52,330 nt of DNA from Branchiostoma floridae (taxonomy: Eukaryota; Chordata; Leptocardii; Amphioxiformes; Branchiostomatidae). The DNA is taken from positions 1,063,593 through 1,115,922 of the forward strand of contig NW_023365716.1 of assembly GCF_000003815.2 (NCBI RefSeq), written 5' to 3'. Below are positions 1-9,386 of this stretch, piece after piece (position 1 is the stretch's first letter; the number at the start of each line of letters is the position of its first letter). Made by a program: the position numbers and the translations under genes. The notes under the pieces were generated by a model. The model was not told the origin of the DNA and did not search any database. It was given only the letters and a program-made list of their open reading frames with translations.

Positions 1-626
1 TAGTCGGCTCACTTCACACTCCCCACACATGTAGGGTTTCTCACCAGTGTGCTTTGCTGCTATATGACGGTCTAAATTGCTTTTATGTGATGTAGAAAAG
101 TCACAATGGTCACAGTTGTAGGGTTTTCTCCTGTGTGGGTTCTCATGTGATAGGCTAAGGTACACTTATGAGTTGCCCTGTACCCACACTCCGCACATAT
201 GTAGGGTTTATCATTATCACCAGTGTGCATGGCTGTATGTCTGTCCATATGGAGTTTCTGTGCAGCAGAAAAGTCACACTGATCACACTTGTATGGCCTT
301 TCTCCTGTGTGGATTCTCATGTGTTTGGTTAAGTCCGACATTTGAACTGTCCTGTACCCACACTCCCCACACATGAATGGTTTTTCACCAGTGTGTTTAA
401 CCACACGACTTCCCATATCACCTTTGCTCTCCTGTACCTGTGAGGTTGATGTGTTGTCAGGTTGAGGAAAGTTCACATCACACGTTTCCTGCTGCAGGCC
501 CATGTCTGTTGTCTGGGTCTCCCTGCTGTCACTCTCCTTCCCAGGGTGCTCTGTGGACTTACTCTCCTTCCCAGGATCTCCTGCACACTGTTCTCCGCAG
601 AAAAGTTCAAGACCGGAATCTTCCAT
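1..626 (-). CDS. ZNF-1: C2H2 zinc-finger protein, 3' part outside the window, one frameshift
   Basis: A probable nuclear DNA-binding C2H2 protein of the short 'MEDSS' type. The ATG at 624-626 lies directly behind a good acceptor on the minus strand (CCCCTCTCACAG|AA), so this start is preferred to the longer open frame reaching 695. The head has two HPGKE-type repeats, then the conserved [18 protein letters not shown] segment, then fingers: [10 protein letters not shown]..., [10 protein letters not shown]... (core Leu replaced by Met), ICAECGYRA..., and a fourth ([10 protein letters not shown]...) that is readable only after a one-base shift. The shift is one missing A in the GAGAAAAACCC linker near 124-127, so the frame as sequenced stops at 72. 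The fifth finger breaks off at the window edge after CGEC in non-finger sequence. Family assignment is sure; whether the shift is real or a homopolymer error is not known. Confidence 0.75.
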
Positions 627-683
627 TTCTGTGAGAGGGGTATGGATTGTGAAACAACTTATTTCATCTGGCAAAGTAAAATA

Positions 684-858
684 CAGTAGAATCAAATTAA
701 TTGCACAACGGATAACTGCACACTTCTGTTAATTGCACGAAATCCAAAATCCCGTGGTGGTGTGGTCCAGCTTAATAACTTCGCTTTGCTGCACCATTCG
801 GGTATTTGCACGAATTGCACTGGCAAATGGGGTGTGCAATTACGCGGCTTCTACTTAG
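684..858. mobile_element. Short pogo/Tigger-like MITE in ZNF-1 intron 1
   Basis: The left end CAGTAGAATC...TTAATTGCAC and the reverse complement of the right end (AGTAGAAGCC...GTAATTGCAC) match as imperfect terminal inverted repeats. The element is flanked by TA on each side (682-683 and 859-860). CAGTAGAA ends with TA target duplication are typical of the pogo/Tigger branch of Tc1/mariner. At about 175 bp it has no coding capacity. It sits in intron 1 of ZNF-1. Confidence 0.55.
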
Positions 859-1383
859 TAGTATAATTTTTAATGATTAGACATGCCGACTTTCATGACC
901 CCAAATGACTTCCAGGGGAAAACCAATAATTTTTTATGTCATAGTCAGAGGGCGGCGGGTAATAGAACTCTTAGGTCAGATTAATGTCGAAACAAACATC
1001 GGCGAGAGCTGAAGTGAGACATCTGGCATGAGTCTGACATAACTTCCTTCAAATGGCCTAATGGCACATGGCAGTGATTGCACGCAGCCGCAGAGGGCTG
1101 ACTTCCAGCCTTTGGCTCTAATTTTGTTTGATTTGTTCGGATTTCGGAGGTGAATATTACAGGTAAGGATTTTTTTAGCTTCTTACTGTGTTGAAAAATC
1201 ATATTTTACTCATGCTTCTGGTGTCCGTAGGCTCTAGGAATTGTTTGGAGGTTACATCACACTTCTACTGCCCCCCCCCCCTCCCCATGCAAATACCTAT
1301 GACAAATACACCTTAAATCGTCTACTTCTTGTTCTTCGATGAACAACCACTAACCAGGCGGTATCAACAACAATCACAGGAGG
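859..1383 (-). other. Remainder of ZNF-1 intron 1
   Basis: No coding potential was recognised. The conserved intronic G-tract of this family, seen on the plus strand as a run of C ending CTCCCC, lies near 1,270-1,286, about 100 nt downstream of the exon-1 donor. Confidence 0.5.
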
Positions 1384-1530
1384 TCTTACCTGTAAGTCTA
1401 TGGTGATTAGCGGTTTCCACGGCTTCTGGAATCACGTAAAAATCGCGTAACTTTGGAGGAGATGAGACGACGACGCCAAACAAAATGGTGGACGTCAGCT
1501 CGCGGGGGTAAAGGTGAGAGGTCATGAACC
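1384..1530 (-). promoter_or_regulatory. Promoter/exon-1 module P1 (serves ZNF-1)
   Basis: Read on the minus strand, exon 1 ends CTTACAG and is followed by the donor GTAAGA (junction 1,389/1,390). A YY1-like box (CAAAATGGTGG on plus) lies at 1,481-1,490, and a DR1 nuclear-receptor repeat (AGGTGAgAGGTCA on plus) at 1,512-1,524. The exon shows no ATG, so it should be 5' UTR. The same arrangement recurs upstream of the other ZNF copies. Confidence 0.6.
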
Positions 1531-2252
1531 TGATACTTGCTTCACAAAGGGTCAACCTGAGATCACCGTATAACGCTTTACTGAACGAATGAACATCTTT
1601 AAATCATACACTGGAGTAATTGAATACATTGGCAATAGAGTGAGATATATCAGACGATGGTAATAAATTTATACACTATCGCTGTACAAAATAAACCTAA
1701 CCAACACTACGTCACGATTAGGCATGCCCCTCCATATCATAGACTGCTTAGGCAATGGAGTAAGATATAACAGACGACGGTAATAAATTCACTGTAAACA
1801 AAATGTACACAAAATGTACACAAAATAAACCTTACCAACAAGATTTCAACATGTCCTCCTCAAGGTGATCTGACCCGACGACTACGTCACTTGACCTGAG
1901 CGAAAGTGCGACGTCATTAACAGCTTCAGTGACGTGAACTTCATTAAGATTATCTAAACAGAAAAGCCCTCTCAAAACTTCGGGAACGGGTCGCGGATAA
2001 ATACTGTTTCTGCATCACCCCTACACAATTTTCCCTCTCGATGCGTTCATACTCTTCACACACACACAAAGAAACACCAACACAAGTGTTAGGATGGGCG
2101 CGAGTGCGTTGACATTGTTCTGTGACCTTGGCTTGAGGTCTATATCACCTGACCTGTGACGTAGGCTGCGAGTGACATCACCTTGAGCTTTACTTGTGTA
2201 CGGAAATAGTATGTATATTACTAGTCTATTATCGTCGTGTATAAACGTTAAC
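1531..2252. repeat. Intergenic copy of a segmental duplication (partner 29,721-30,290)
   Basis: The sequence between promoter P1 and the LINE closely resembles 29,721-30,290: the same 'CATACACTG.AGTAATTGA', 'ACCTAACCAACACTAC' and 'TCACCTGACCTGTGACG' blocks occur in the same order. A motif around GGCAATGGAGTAAGATAT occurs twice within it (about 1,630 and 1,750), so there is also a local duplication. No gene was seen. Confidence 0.6.
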
Positions 2253-3536
2253 TCCCTCATGCCTATCGCTGCTAAAGTTTATAATTACAATGCAATGTTA
2301 CGCAATAGAATCCAACCTGAAGTAGAAAAAGTGCTGAGACCAAACCAGAATGGATTCAGACAGAACAGATCAACACTAGGGCAGATCCTAACAGTGAGAA
2401 GAATCATTGAAGGGGTGAAAGCGAAGAACTTAGAAGCAGTCATGCTGTTCGTAGACTTCTCGAAAGCATTCGACTGTCTTCATAGAGGGAAGTTAGCCGA
2501 AATTCTGGAAGCCTACGGAATCCCTGGAGAAACTGTAAATGCAATAATGATGATGTATAAGAATACCACTTCCATGGTGCGATCTCCCGATGGTGACACA
2601 GACTTTTTCCATATCCATGCAGGGGTCTTACAGGGGGATACTCTAGCCCCATTTCTTTTCATTCTTGCTCTGGATTATGTTCTTCGTACCTCTGTGGATA
2701 CACACAACGACTTTGGCTTCACCTTACAGAAAGCCAGGAGCAGCAGATATCCAGCTAAGAAGATCACAGATGCTGATTATGCGGAGGACTTGGCATTACT
2801 TACCGACAAAATTGCACATGCTGAAAAACTATTACATGCGCTGGAAGAGGCAGCTTCAGGGATTGGTCTCTATGTTAATGTTAAGAAAACTGAATACATC
2901 TGTTTTAATCAAATTGGCAAGATTGATGCCCTGAATGGAGCTCCTGTGAAATAAGTCGAAAGGTTCTCGTATCTGGGAAGTGACATCTCTTCTACTGAAA
3001 GGGATATTTTGATTCGTATTGCCAAAGCCTGGAGTGCTCTTCACAACTTAAGTCCTATATGGAAGTCTTGAACTACCAGACAACCTGAAAAGGGATTTCT
3101 TCAGAGCGATAGTTGAATCTATACTATTGTATGGCTCACCAGCTTGGACACTAACTAGGAAACTAGAAAGCAAGCTTGATGGTACTTACACACGTATGCT
3201 GAGGGCCGTGCTTAACAAGTCTTGGAAACAACATCCTACCAAGGAACAGTTGTATGGCAATATTCCTGCCATATCAACCATCGTCAGGGAGCGTAGGACC
3301 AGATTTGCCGGCCATTGTTTTAGAAACAAAGCAGAGCTTGCAAGTTAACCCATACTGTGGAAGCCAGCACACGGGTATACACATGCAGGGCGACCTCGAC
3401 TAACCTACATAGACCAGCTTGCCCGTGATGTGGGGCTTCGGGTCGAAGACCTAAAGAACGCTGTGGGGGACAGAGGCGTCTGGAAGGAGAGGGTGGACTT
3501 GGTCCGGGCAAGCAGCCCGCGATGATGACGATGATG
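2253..3536 (+). mobile_element. 5'-truncated RTE-like LINE with decayed reverse transcriptase
   Basis: The plus-strand frame from 2,196 runs into a non-LTR reverse transcriptase: FVDFSKAFDCLHR (2,450-2,490), GVLQGDTLAPFLF, and the catalytic box changed from YADD to YAED. A stop (GAA to TAA in ...VK*VERF) ends it at 2,953. After a frameshift the typical tail follows (YGSPAWTLTRKLE, LDGTYTRMLRAVLN, QHPTKEQLYG), with another stop near 3,346 and then GRPRLTYIDQLARDVGL. The final TGA lies inside a GATGATGA tail, as in RTE elements. The flanks repeat ATAAACGTTAAC (2,241-2,252 and 3,537-3,548), and the empty site is seen at 30,481-30,510. Clade by resemblance only. Confidence 0.85.
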
Positions 3537-4213
3537 ATAAACGTTAACATTCATACGGATATCAGATAATTCAAACCAACACCAAATCATAAATTTTCCA
3601 TACTATCATTTTATTGTAAAAGGTTTTTAAAAAGTTACTCTACGTTTTCAAACATAATGATATGATATATATTGCTACAAGCTGAGTAACGTGCACGTGT
3701 GAACGGACTACTACTGTTTAAGTCAATACGCCTACATAAAAACACTTGTCTACAGCAGGTAAATAATTTTTGTGTTTGATATTACAGCTAAACTAGTTCA
3801 AGAACTTGTTAAAATGTGTTTAGATTCTACGCTGTTATGATCACCGACATTTGTAAAAAAAAAAGAGAACATCCAATTCAAGGAACTGAAACTATACGTA
3901 ACAAACCTAATCAACTTGAATTTGGTACATTTGCTATATAACCCTCGCCAGCTTACATACGTCTGCCACTCATGTAGAGTTCTTTACCACAGGACCGGGG
4001 CAAGGTACAAGTAGAGTCAAAATGGTCACTCTAGGAGGGATTCTTATTTATCTATTTTACATCATTTCTATTTTTATTATTCCTCCATACGTATTTCCAC
4101 CTCCTGACTACCTTTCCCTCCGCACCGAAAACCCACCCCGCCATGGGAGGTCAAGAATCTATGTAGGTGGGTAAATCTGTTTGCTGTACATTTGTCACAC
4201 TCGTAGGTTTAGT
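3537..4213 (-). other. 3' UTR and 3' end of ZNF-2
   Basis: An A+T-rich region with no open frame of note. It carries a minus-strand AATAAA (TTTATT at 3,610-3,615) and matches the 3' regions of the other units, for example the CTCATGTAGA.TTC motif near 3,970 that recurs at 26,200 and 36,220. Confidence 0.5.
3610..3615 (-). other. Poly(A) signal AATAAA, ZNF-2 unit
   Basis: TTTATT on plus, AATAAA on minus, inside the conserved context CAATAAAATGATAG. The equivalent position in other units reads CAAAATAAAATGA.TG. Confidence 0.55.
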
Positions 4214-4333
4214 TTCCGTGCTTCTTTGGTATAGGAAAAGAAAATAACGGTGAGATTTCCTAGCTGCAAAGAAGTTACACTGATAACACTTATATGGATT
4301 TCCTCCTCTGTGGGTTCTTATATGCTTGGCTTC
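4214..4333 (-). pseudogene. Fossil zinc fingers in ZNF-2 3' region
   Basis: On the minus strand the frames read CYQCNYFAARKSH and similar remnants with stops. Homologous relics lie behind ZNF-3, 8, 10 and 11, so the ancestral coding exon was longer than today's genes. Confidence 0.55.
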
Positions 4334-6265
4334 TTAGACATTTGAGTTGCCCTGTACCCATACTTCGCAAATCCAGCTTTTTCTGCCGGTGTGCATTCTT
4401 ATATGTCGGTTCAAGCAGGATTTTTGTGCAGCAGAATAGTCACATTGGTCACATTTGTAGAGGTTTTCTCCTGTATGGATTTTCATATGTACGGATAAAC
4501 GGCACTTTCGAGCTGCCCTAGGCCCTGTATCCACACTCCACACACGTGTAGGGTTTCTCACCAGTATGTTTTGCCATGTCGGTCCAAAGTGGATTTCTGT
4601 GATGCAGAATAGTCGCACTGGTCACATTTGTAGTTTTTTTTTAATCCTGTGTGGGTTCTCATGTGTTTGGATAAGTCAGACCTATAGGCAGTCCTGTACC
4701 CACACTCCCCACACATGTAGGGCTTTTCACCGGTGTGCTTTGATAGATGCTGTTCCAAATTCGACTTTTGTGCTGCAGAATAGTCACACTGGTCACACTT
4801 GTAGGGTTTTTCCCCTGTGTGTTTTCTCATATGTACCGACAATATAAACTTCCGATTTGTCCTAAAACCGCACTCGCCACACATGTAGGGTTTCTCACCG
4901 GTGTGCTTTCTTTGATGATTGGCCAAAGTGGTTCTGTCTGCTGCAGAGTAATCACACTGGTCACACTTGTAGGGTTTTTCTCCTGTATGGGTTCTCATGT
5001 GTCGAGATAAGTCATTTTTTCGAGATGATCTGTACCCACACTCCCCACACATGTAGGGTTTCTCATCAGTGTGTTTTACTAGATGTTTGTCCAAATCACA
5101 TTTGTGTGCAGCAGAATAGTTACACTGGTCACACTTGTAAGGTCTTTCTCCTGTATGAGTTCTCATATGTCGGGATAAGTAACACTGGTGAGCTGTCCTG
5201 AACCCGCACTCCCCACACATGTAGGGTTTTTCACCGGTGTGTTTTACTAGATGTTTGTCAAAAGTGGATTTACGTGCTGCCGAATAGTCACACTGGTCAC
5301 ACTTGTAAGGTTTCTCACCACTGTGTTTTGCAACATGTTGCTCCAAACTCGACTTATGTGCAGCAGAATAATCACACTGATCACACTTGCAGGGTTTTTC
5401 TCCTGTGTGGGTTCTAGTATGTCGGGATAAGTGGGACTTCTTAGCTGTCCTGTACCCACACTCCCCACACATGTAGGGTTTCTCACCTGTATGGATTCTC
5501 ATATGTTTGGATAAGTCGGACTTTTGAGCCGCTCTGTATCCACATTCCCCACACATGTAGGGCTTATCATCGGTGTGTCTTGTGCGATGATGGTCCAAAT
5601 GGTGTTTATGTGCTGCAGAATAGTCACACTGGTCACACTTGTACGGCTATTCCCCTGTGTGGGTTCTCATGTGTCGGGATAAGTGGGACTTCTTAGCTGT
5701 CCTGTACCCACACTCCCCACACGTGTAGGGTTTCTCACCTGTATGGATTCTCATATGATTGGATAAGTCGGACTTTTGAGCCGCTCTGTATCCACACTCC
5801 CCACACATGTAGGGCTTATCACCGGTGTGTCTTGCAACATGTTGTTCCAAACTCCACTTACGTGAAGCAGAATAGTCACACTGGTCACACTTGTAGGGTT
5901 TTTGTCCTGTGTGGATTCTCATATGTTGGGATAAGTCAGACTTCCTAGCTGTCCTGTACCCGCACTCCCCACACATGTAGAGTTTCTCACCGGTGTTTTC
6001 AACCACATACCTTGCCATATTGTCTTTGCTCTCCTGTACCTGTGAGGTTGATGTGTTGTCAGGTTGGGGAAAGTTCACATCACATGTTTCCTGCTGCAGG
6101 CCCATGTCTGTTGTCTGGGTCTCCCTGCTGCCACTCTCCATCCCAGGGTGTTCTGTACAGTCCATCTCCTTCCCAGAGTGCTCTGTAAAGTCCATCTCCT
6201 TCCCAGGATGTCCAACACACAGTTCTCCCGAAGAATGTTCGCAGATGAAATCTTCTTTATGTGCT
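4334..6265 (-). pseudogene. ZNF-2: 17-finger C2H2 zinc-finger gene, disrupted at several points
   Basis: The exon begins after the acceptor CTCCCACAG at 6,266, but where relatives have AAATGGAAG this copy reads CATAAAGAAG, so the usual start codon is gone. The head reads EDFICEHSSGELCVGHPGKE with three HPGKEMD-type repeats, followed by four fingers. An in-frame TAG (5,647-5,649) replaces the linker Lys in TGEKPY. The frame stays open behind it for about 13 more fingers down to about 4,590, where two missing bases shift it (LDRH then GKTYW*). Two further degraded fingers follow. The exon-1 donor of this unit is also mutated. Fingers 3-4 and 6-7 are near-copies from a 252-bp duplication. Four independent lesions make a pseudogene the best reading, although the long open stretch (5,646-4,558) suggests recent loss. 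Confidence 0.8.
5400..5900 (-). repeat. Tandem 252-bp duplication (three fingers) within ZNF-2
   Basis: Identical landmarks (GTAGGGTTTCTCACCTGTAT) occur at 5,473 and 5,725, exactly 252 bp or 3 x 84 bp apart, with very few differences between the copies. Each copy encodes fingers AQKSDLS.HMRIH and AKKSHLSRH.RTH plus a KCDQC finger. Confidence 0.8.
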
Positions 6266-7149
6266 CTGTGGGAGGTTAGATTTATAGAATCAAACTTCCT
6301 AGAAGTGTGACACATAGCATTGGGCTTTGAGTTTACGTAAAAACTACAATCTTACCAATCTTTTATCTCCAATTACTATAGATGATCCCCTCAATCAGTT
6401 TCATCTAAAGGAAAGACAAATTTTTTGTGACAAAATTAACATTTGGAAAATTTTGGTCTCTTACACATGAATATACACTATTACACTATTATACACCACT
6501 ACACAATACATGGGTAATTATATATAGTAGTATATGCATGCGAACGATTGATTGATGTAATGGAAGATTGTATTCTTTATACTAATTCATATCACAGTTC
6601 GAACCGGAGCCTTATACCTTCGTTTGGCAGTGGTTCCGAATCAGAGGCTAGCTTCTCTCTGGGTGCAGGGGAGGGACGCCGCAACCTGGAACAGCATATA
6701 CTAGTATCTAAATGATTTGCACAAGAATGTAGCATGCCTCCCAAAAAAACACTGCTGCCACATCACATGGTACGTTATTCATCCAGTCATACACAAAATA
6801 CGGTCGTAGGGACCTACTGCTTTTTCGTGTCAGACATCTTGTACTTGGTAAAAATAAAAATAAAATGAAAATATACATGGATTCACCCTTCCCTAGCAAT
6901 TCTTCCTGGGATACAGATTTTTGAAGTAGCAGAACACAGCATTTTTATAACGCAAAATAAAATGATAGCGCTGATGCCATCCATACAATTTACTTGTTGT
7001 GGCCTCATGTATGCGCGCAGGTACATAGCTCTGCAGAATTCACAGTTCCACTGCCCCCCTCCCCATCAAATACTGATCACAAACACACCTCTAAATCCAA
7101 TTTACTGCCGAACAAGGACCAACCAGGGAGCTTTAACAACAACCACAGG
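6266..7149 (-). other. Intron 1 of ZNF-2
   Basis: No gene was seen. The region holds a block near 6,650-6,700 (GGAGGGACGCCGCAACCTGG) that recurs at 12,630 in the next unit, and the G-tract (CCCCCCTCCCC on plus) near 7,054-7,065. Confidence 0.5.
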
Positions 7150-7300
7150 TCTTAGCTGTAGGTAAATGATGGTTAGCGGTCTTCAAGACTTCTGGAACCC
7201 CTTAAAAACGCGACAGTTTGGAGGAGGTGAATAACGAAGACGATGACGGGAAAAAACATGGCGGACGTTAGCTCACTGACAGGGCAAAGGTCAGAAGTCA
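7150..7300 (-). promoter_or_regulatory. Promoter/exon-1 module P2 with mutated splice donor (ZNF-2)
   Basis: The module is complete apart from the donor. It has a YY1-like box CATGGCGGAC near 7,257-7,266 and a DR1 AGGTCAgAAGTCA at 7,288-7,300. The exon end reads CTACAG|CTAAGA on the minus strand, where all but one of the other copies have GT (base 7,155 is G on plus instead of C). Confidence 0.6.
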
Positions 7301-7501
7301 CATACCTGATACTCCCTCGACAATGGGTCAAACCAGAGAAGACCGCTTAACCATATACTCTTGTGGTTTGGGGCCTTGCAAAACTAACGAGTTCTACTTA
7401 TCATTTTTTGTTAATTTTTTTTTAATAACTGCTACGGCAAAGGGATTAGGATAATCAGACAATATAAGCCAAAACAAAATCAGACTTTGCATTAGATACA
7501 C

Positions 7502-7527
7502 TTTATTTATTCTGACAGCGCTTTATT
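7502..7527 (-). other. Poly(A) signals, ZNF-3 unit
   Basis: Overlapping AATAAA at 7,502-7,511 and another at 7,522-7,527 on the minus strand, within a context shared with the 3' end of ZNF-11 (48,185-48,206). Confidence 0.55.
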
Positions 7528-7924
7528 GGAATAAAAACCAAGACATCAAATATGTTAGTATCATCTACACATACTAAGAATACAATTGTATAAAAAGAGA
7601 GCATGTACCAAGTACATGCATAATATCAGTATACACAATGTGCGATCAAAGCACTATACGGATGTTGAAAGAAGTTATGATCACACAAAAAAAGTTTACA
7701 TTGAGCGCAAACAATGCATAAATGATCGATTTTTTTATAACAACAAAACAAGTATGCCTTGCTATACAGAAAATAAATCTAGCTTAGATGCAAAATTAAA
7801 CTCTATGAGTCGATGACGTTTACGTATACAGTACGTCAATTAGCCTATGAGCCATTTTACACAAACACTCTATCTGGAACATTTGTCATAAGTCCTGCCA
7901 GGCTTTCAGCATATCAATAGTAGA
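7528..7924 (-). other. 3' UTR region of the ZNF-3 unit
   Basis: A+T-rich, resembling 48,207-48,600 behind ZNF-11. The short plus-strand frame at 7,586-7,816 is low-complexity and not supported as a gene. Confidence 0.45.
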
Positions 7925-8240
7925 TAAAGGTGAGATTTCCTAGCTGCAAAGTAGTTACACTGATAACACTTATATGGTTTCCCTCCTCAGTGGGTTCTTA
8001 CTCGTATATGCTTGGCTTTTTGGACATTTGAGTTGGACACTCCGCACATCTAGGTCTTTTTATCTGTGTGCTTTATTACATGTCGCTTAAATGAGGTTTT
8101 ATGTGCAATAGAATAGTCGCACTGGCCACATTTGTAAGGCTTCTCTCTGGTGTGGGTTTTCAGATGTTGATTCAAAGTGAATTTTCGCCCTGTCGAAAAA
8201 TCGCACTGGTCACACTTGTAAGGCTTTTCTCCTGTGTATA
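7925..8240 (-). pseudogene. Tandem-duplicated fragment of a ZNF 3' end (two fingers)
   Basis: On the minus strand two fingers are readable ([19 protein letters not shown] and [19 protein letters not shown]), followed by HTDKKT and the TAG at 8,050-8,052. This is the same ending as ZNF-3. Relic fingers lie downstream. At about 8,240 the finger sequence is joined to 3'-UTR sequence (TACAGTACGTATATTAGCC), which marks the junction of a local tandem duplication of about 415 bp or more. Confidence 0.65.
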
Positions 8241-8413
8241 CAGTACGTATATTAGCCTAGGAGTTATTTTACACAAGGACTGTATCTGGAATATTTGTAA
8301 ATAAGCCCTGTCAGGCCTTTAGCATATGAAAAGTAGATAAAGGTGATATTTCGTAGCTGCAAAGTAGTTACAGAGATAACAGTCATATAGTTTCCCTCCT
8401 CAGTGGGTTCTTA

Positions 8414-9336
8414 CGAGGGTGCTTCAAAAAGTAATGCCATCGGTTTTATAACAGGCTCATTTTTTCATCGAATGAGTTGAAATTTGCCACAAAGTTAAAG
8501 GCATATATATCCTGATGATATTGAAATATCTCAATTTGTTTTCTGAATTTGTATTAACAACTGATTTGATTCCAAGTGACCAGGCCCTTGGAAGATGGTA
8601 AGAAGATCAGTTTCTCTAGATCTGACCCACTTATAAACAGTGTAGGGAGCTGAAATTTTAAGTGTATTATAGTAAGTGTCTCTTTAATGTTACATGCTAA
8701 TTTTAATTTCTGAACTCCTAATGGTTCCTCTTTTACAGCTGCTAGAATGGAGCGAGTTGCTATGTTACAGGCAGTTTGAATAATAGCCAAATGTGTGATT
8801 TGTTGACTAAAGGTTTCTGTAGGCTGTGTTTTTTATAAACCAAAATGTAGAAAAATTGGCACAATCATTACTTATTTAAAGACCAAGAAGTGTGCTAAGT
8901 TTTATTTCTTTCAGTTAATAAGAAAGTCGGATGCGGAAACTTTAATTAGCGCACCCCTGATCCCCGAACCTAAAATTCGTTCGAATACCTCACATCACCC
9001 CAGGATCGAAAAATTAAAAACTGCTTGGATTTCAAAAACAAAAATATGCATGTATTATAACAAGAAATGCAGCTTGATACATGTACAGGTTCAGTTTCTT
9101 ACAATAGCTACAAGTGAGTCAGGGCCATTATCAATTACGCGTTAATTGAGGCTCTCATTTCTTTCAACGGGCTACCAGGGATGTGGTCACCTTGAACTCA
9201 ACTCAGTCACTCATAAAAATCTGAACAATAAATTGAGATGTTTCAATCTGATTACTTTTGTGCTAAATTTCAACTCATCCTATTAAAAACCCGAGCCTGT
9301 TATAAAACAATGGCATTACTTTCTGAATCACCCTCG
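8414..9336. mobile_element. Non-autonomous mariner/Tc1-like element (923 bp)
   Basis: The ends are CGAGGGTGCTTCAAAAAGTA and, reverse-complemented on the right, CGAGGGTGATTCAGAAAGTA, continuing into AATGCCAT.G.TTTATAACAGGCTC on both sides. Each end abuts TA (8,412-8,413 and 9,337-9,338). No transposase frame is visible. Paralogous sites without the insert read GGGTTCTTATATGCTTGG (4,313 and 36,595), so the insertion lies in fossil-finger sequence behind ZNF-3. Confidence 0.8.
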
Positions 9337-9386
9337 TACAGTATATGCTTGGCTTTTCGGACATTTGAGTTGCACACGCCGCACAT

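Noticed and set aside
624-695. Upstream in-frame Met (695) as the start of ZNF-1, and the similar longer starts of ZNF-3, 5, 6, 7 and 11
   Set aside because: The extra residues differ entirely between paralogs and contain the pyrimidine tract and AG of the splice acceptor, so they are intronic.
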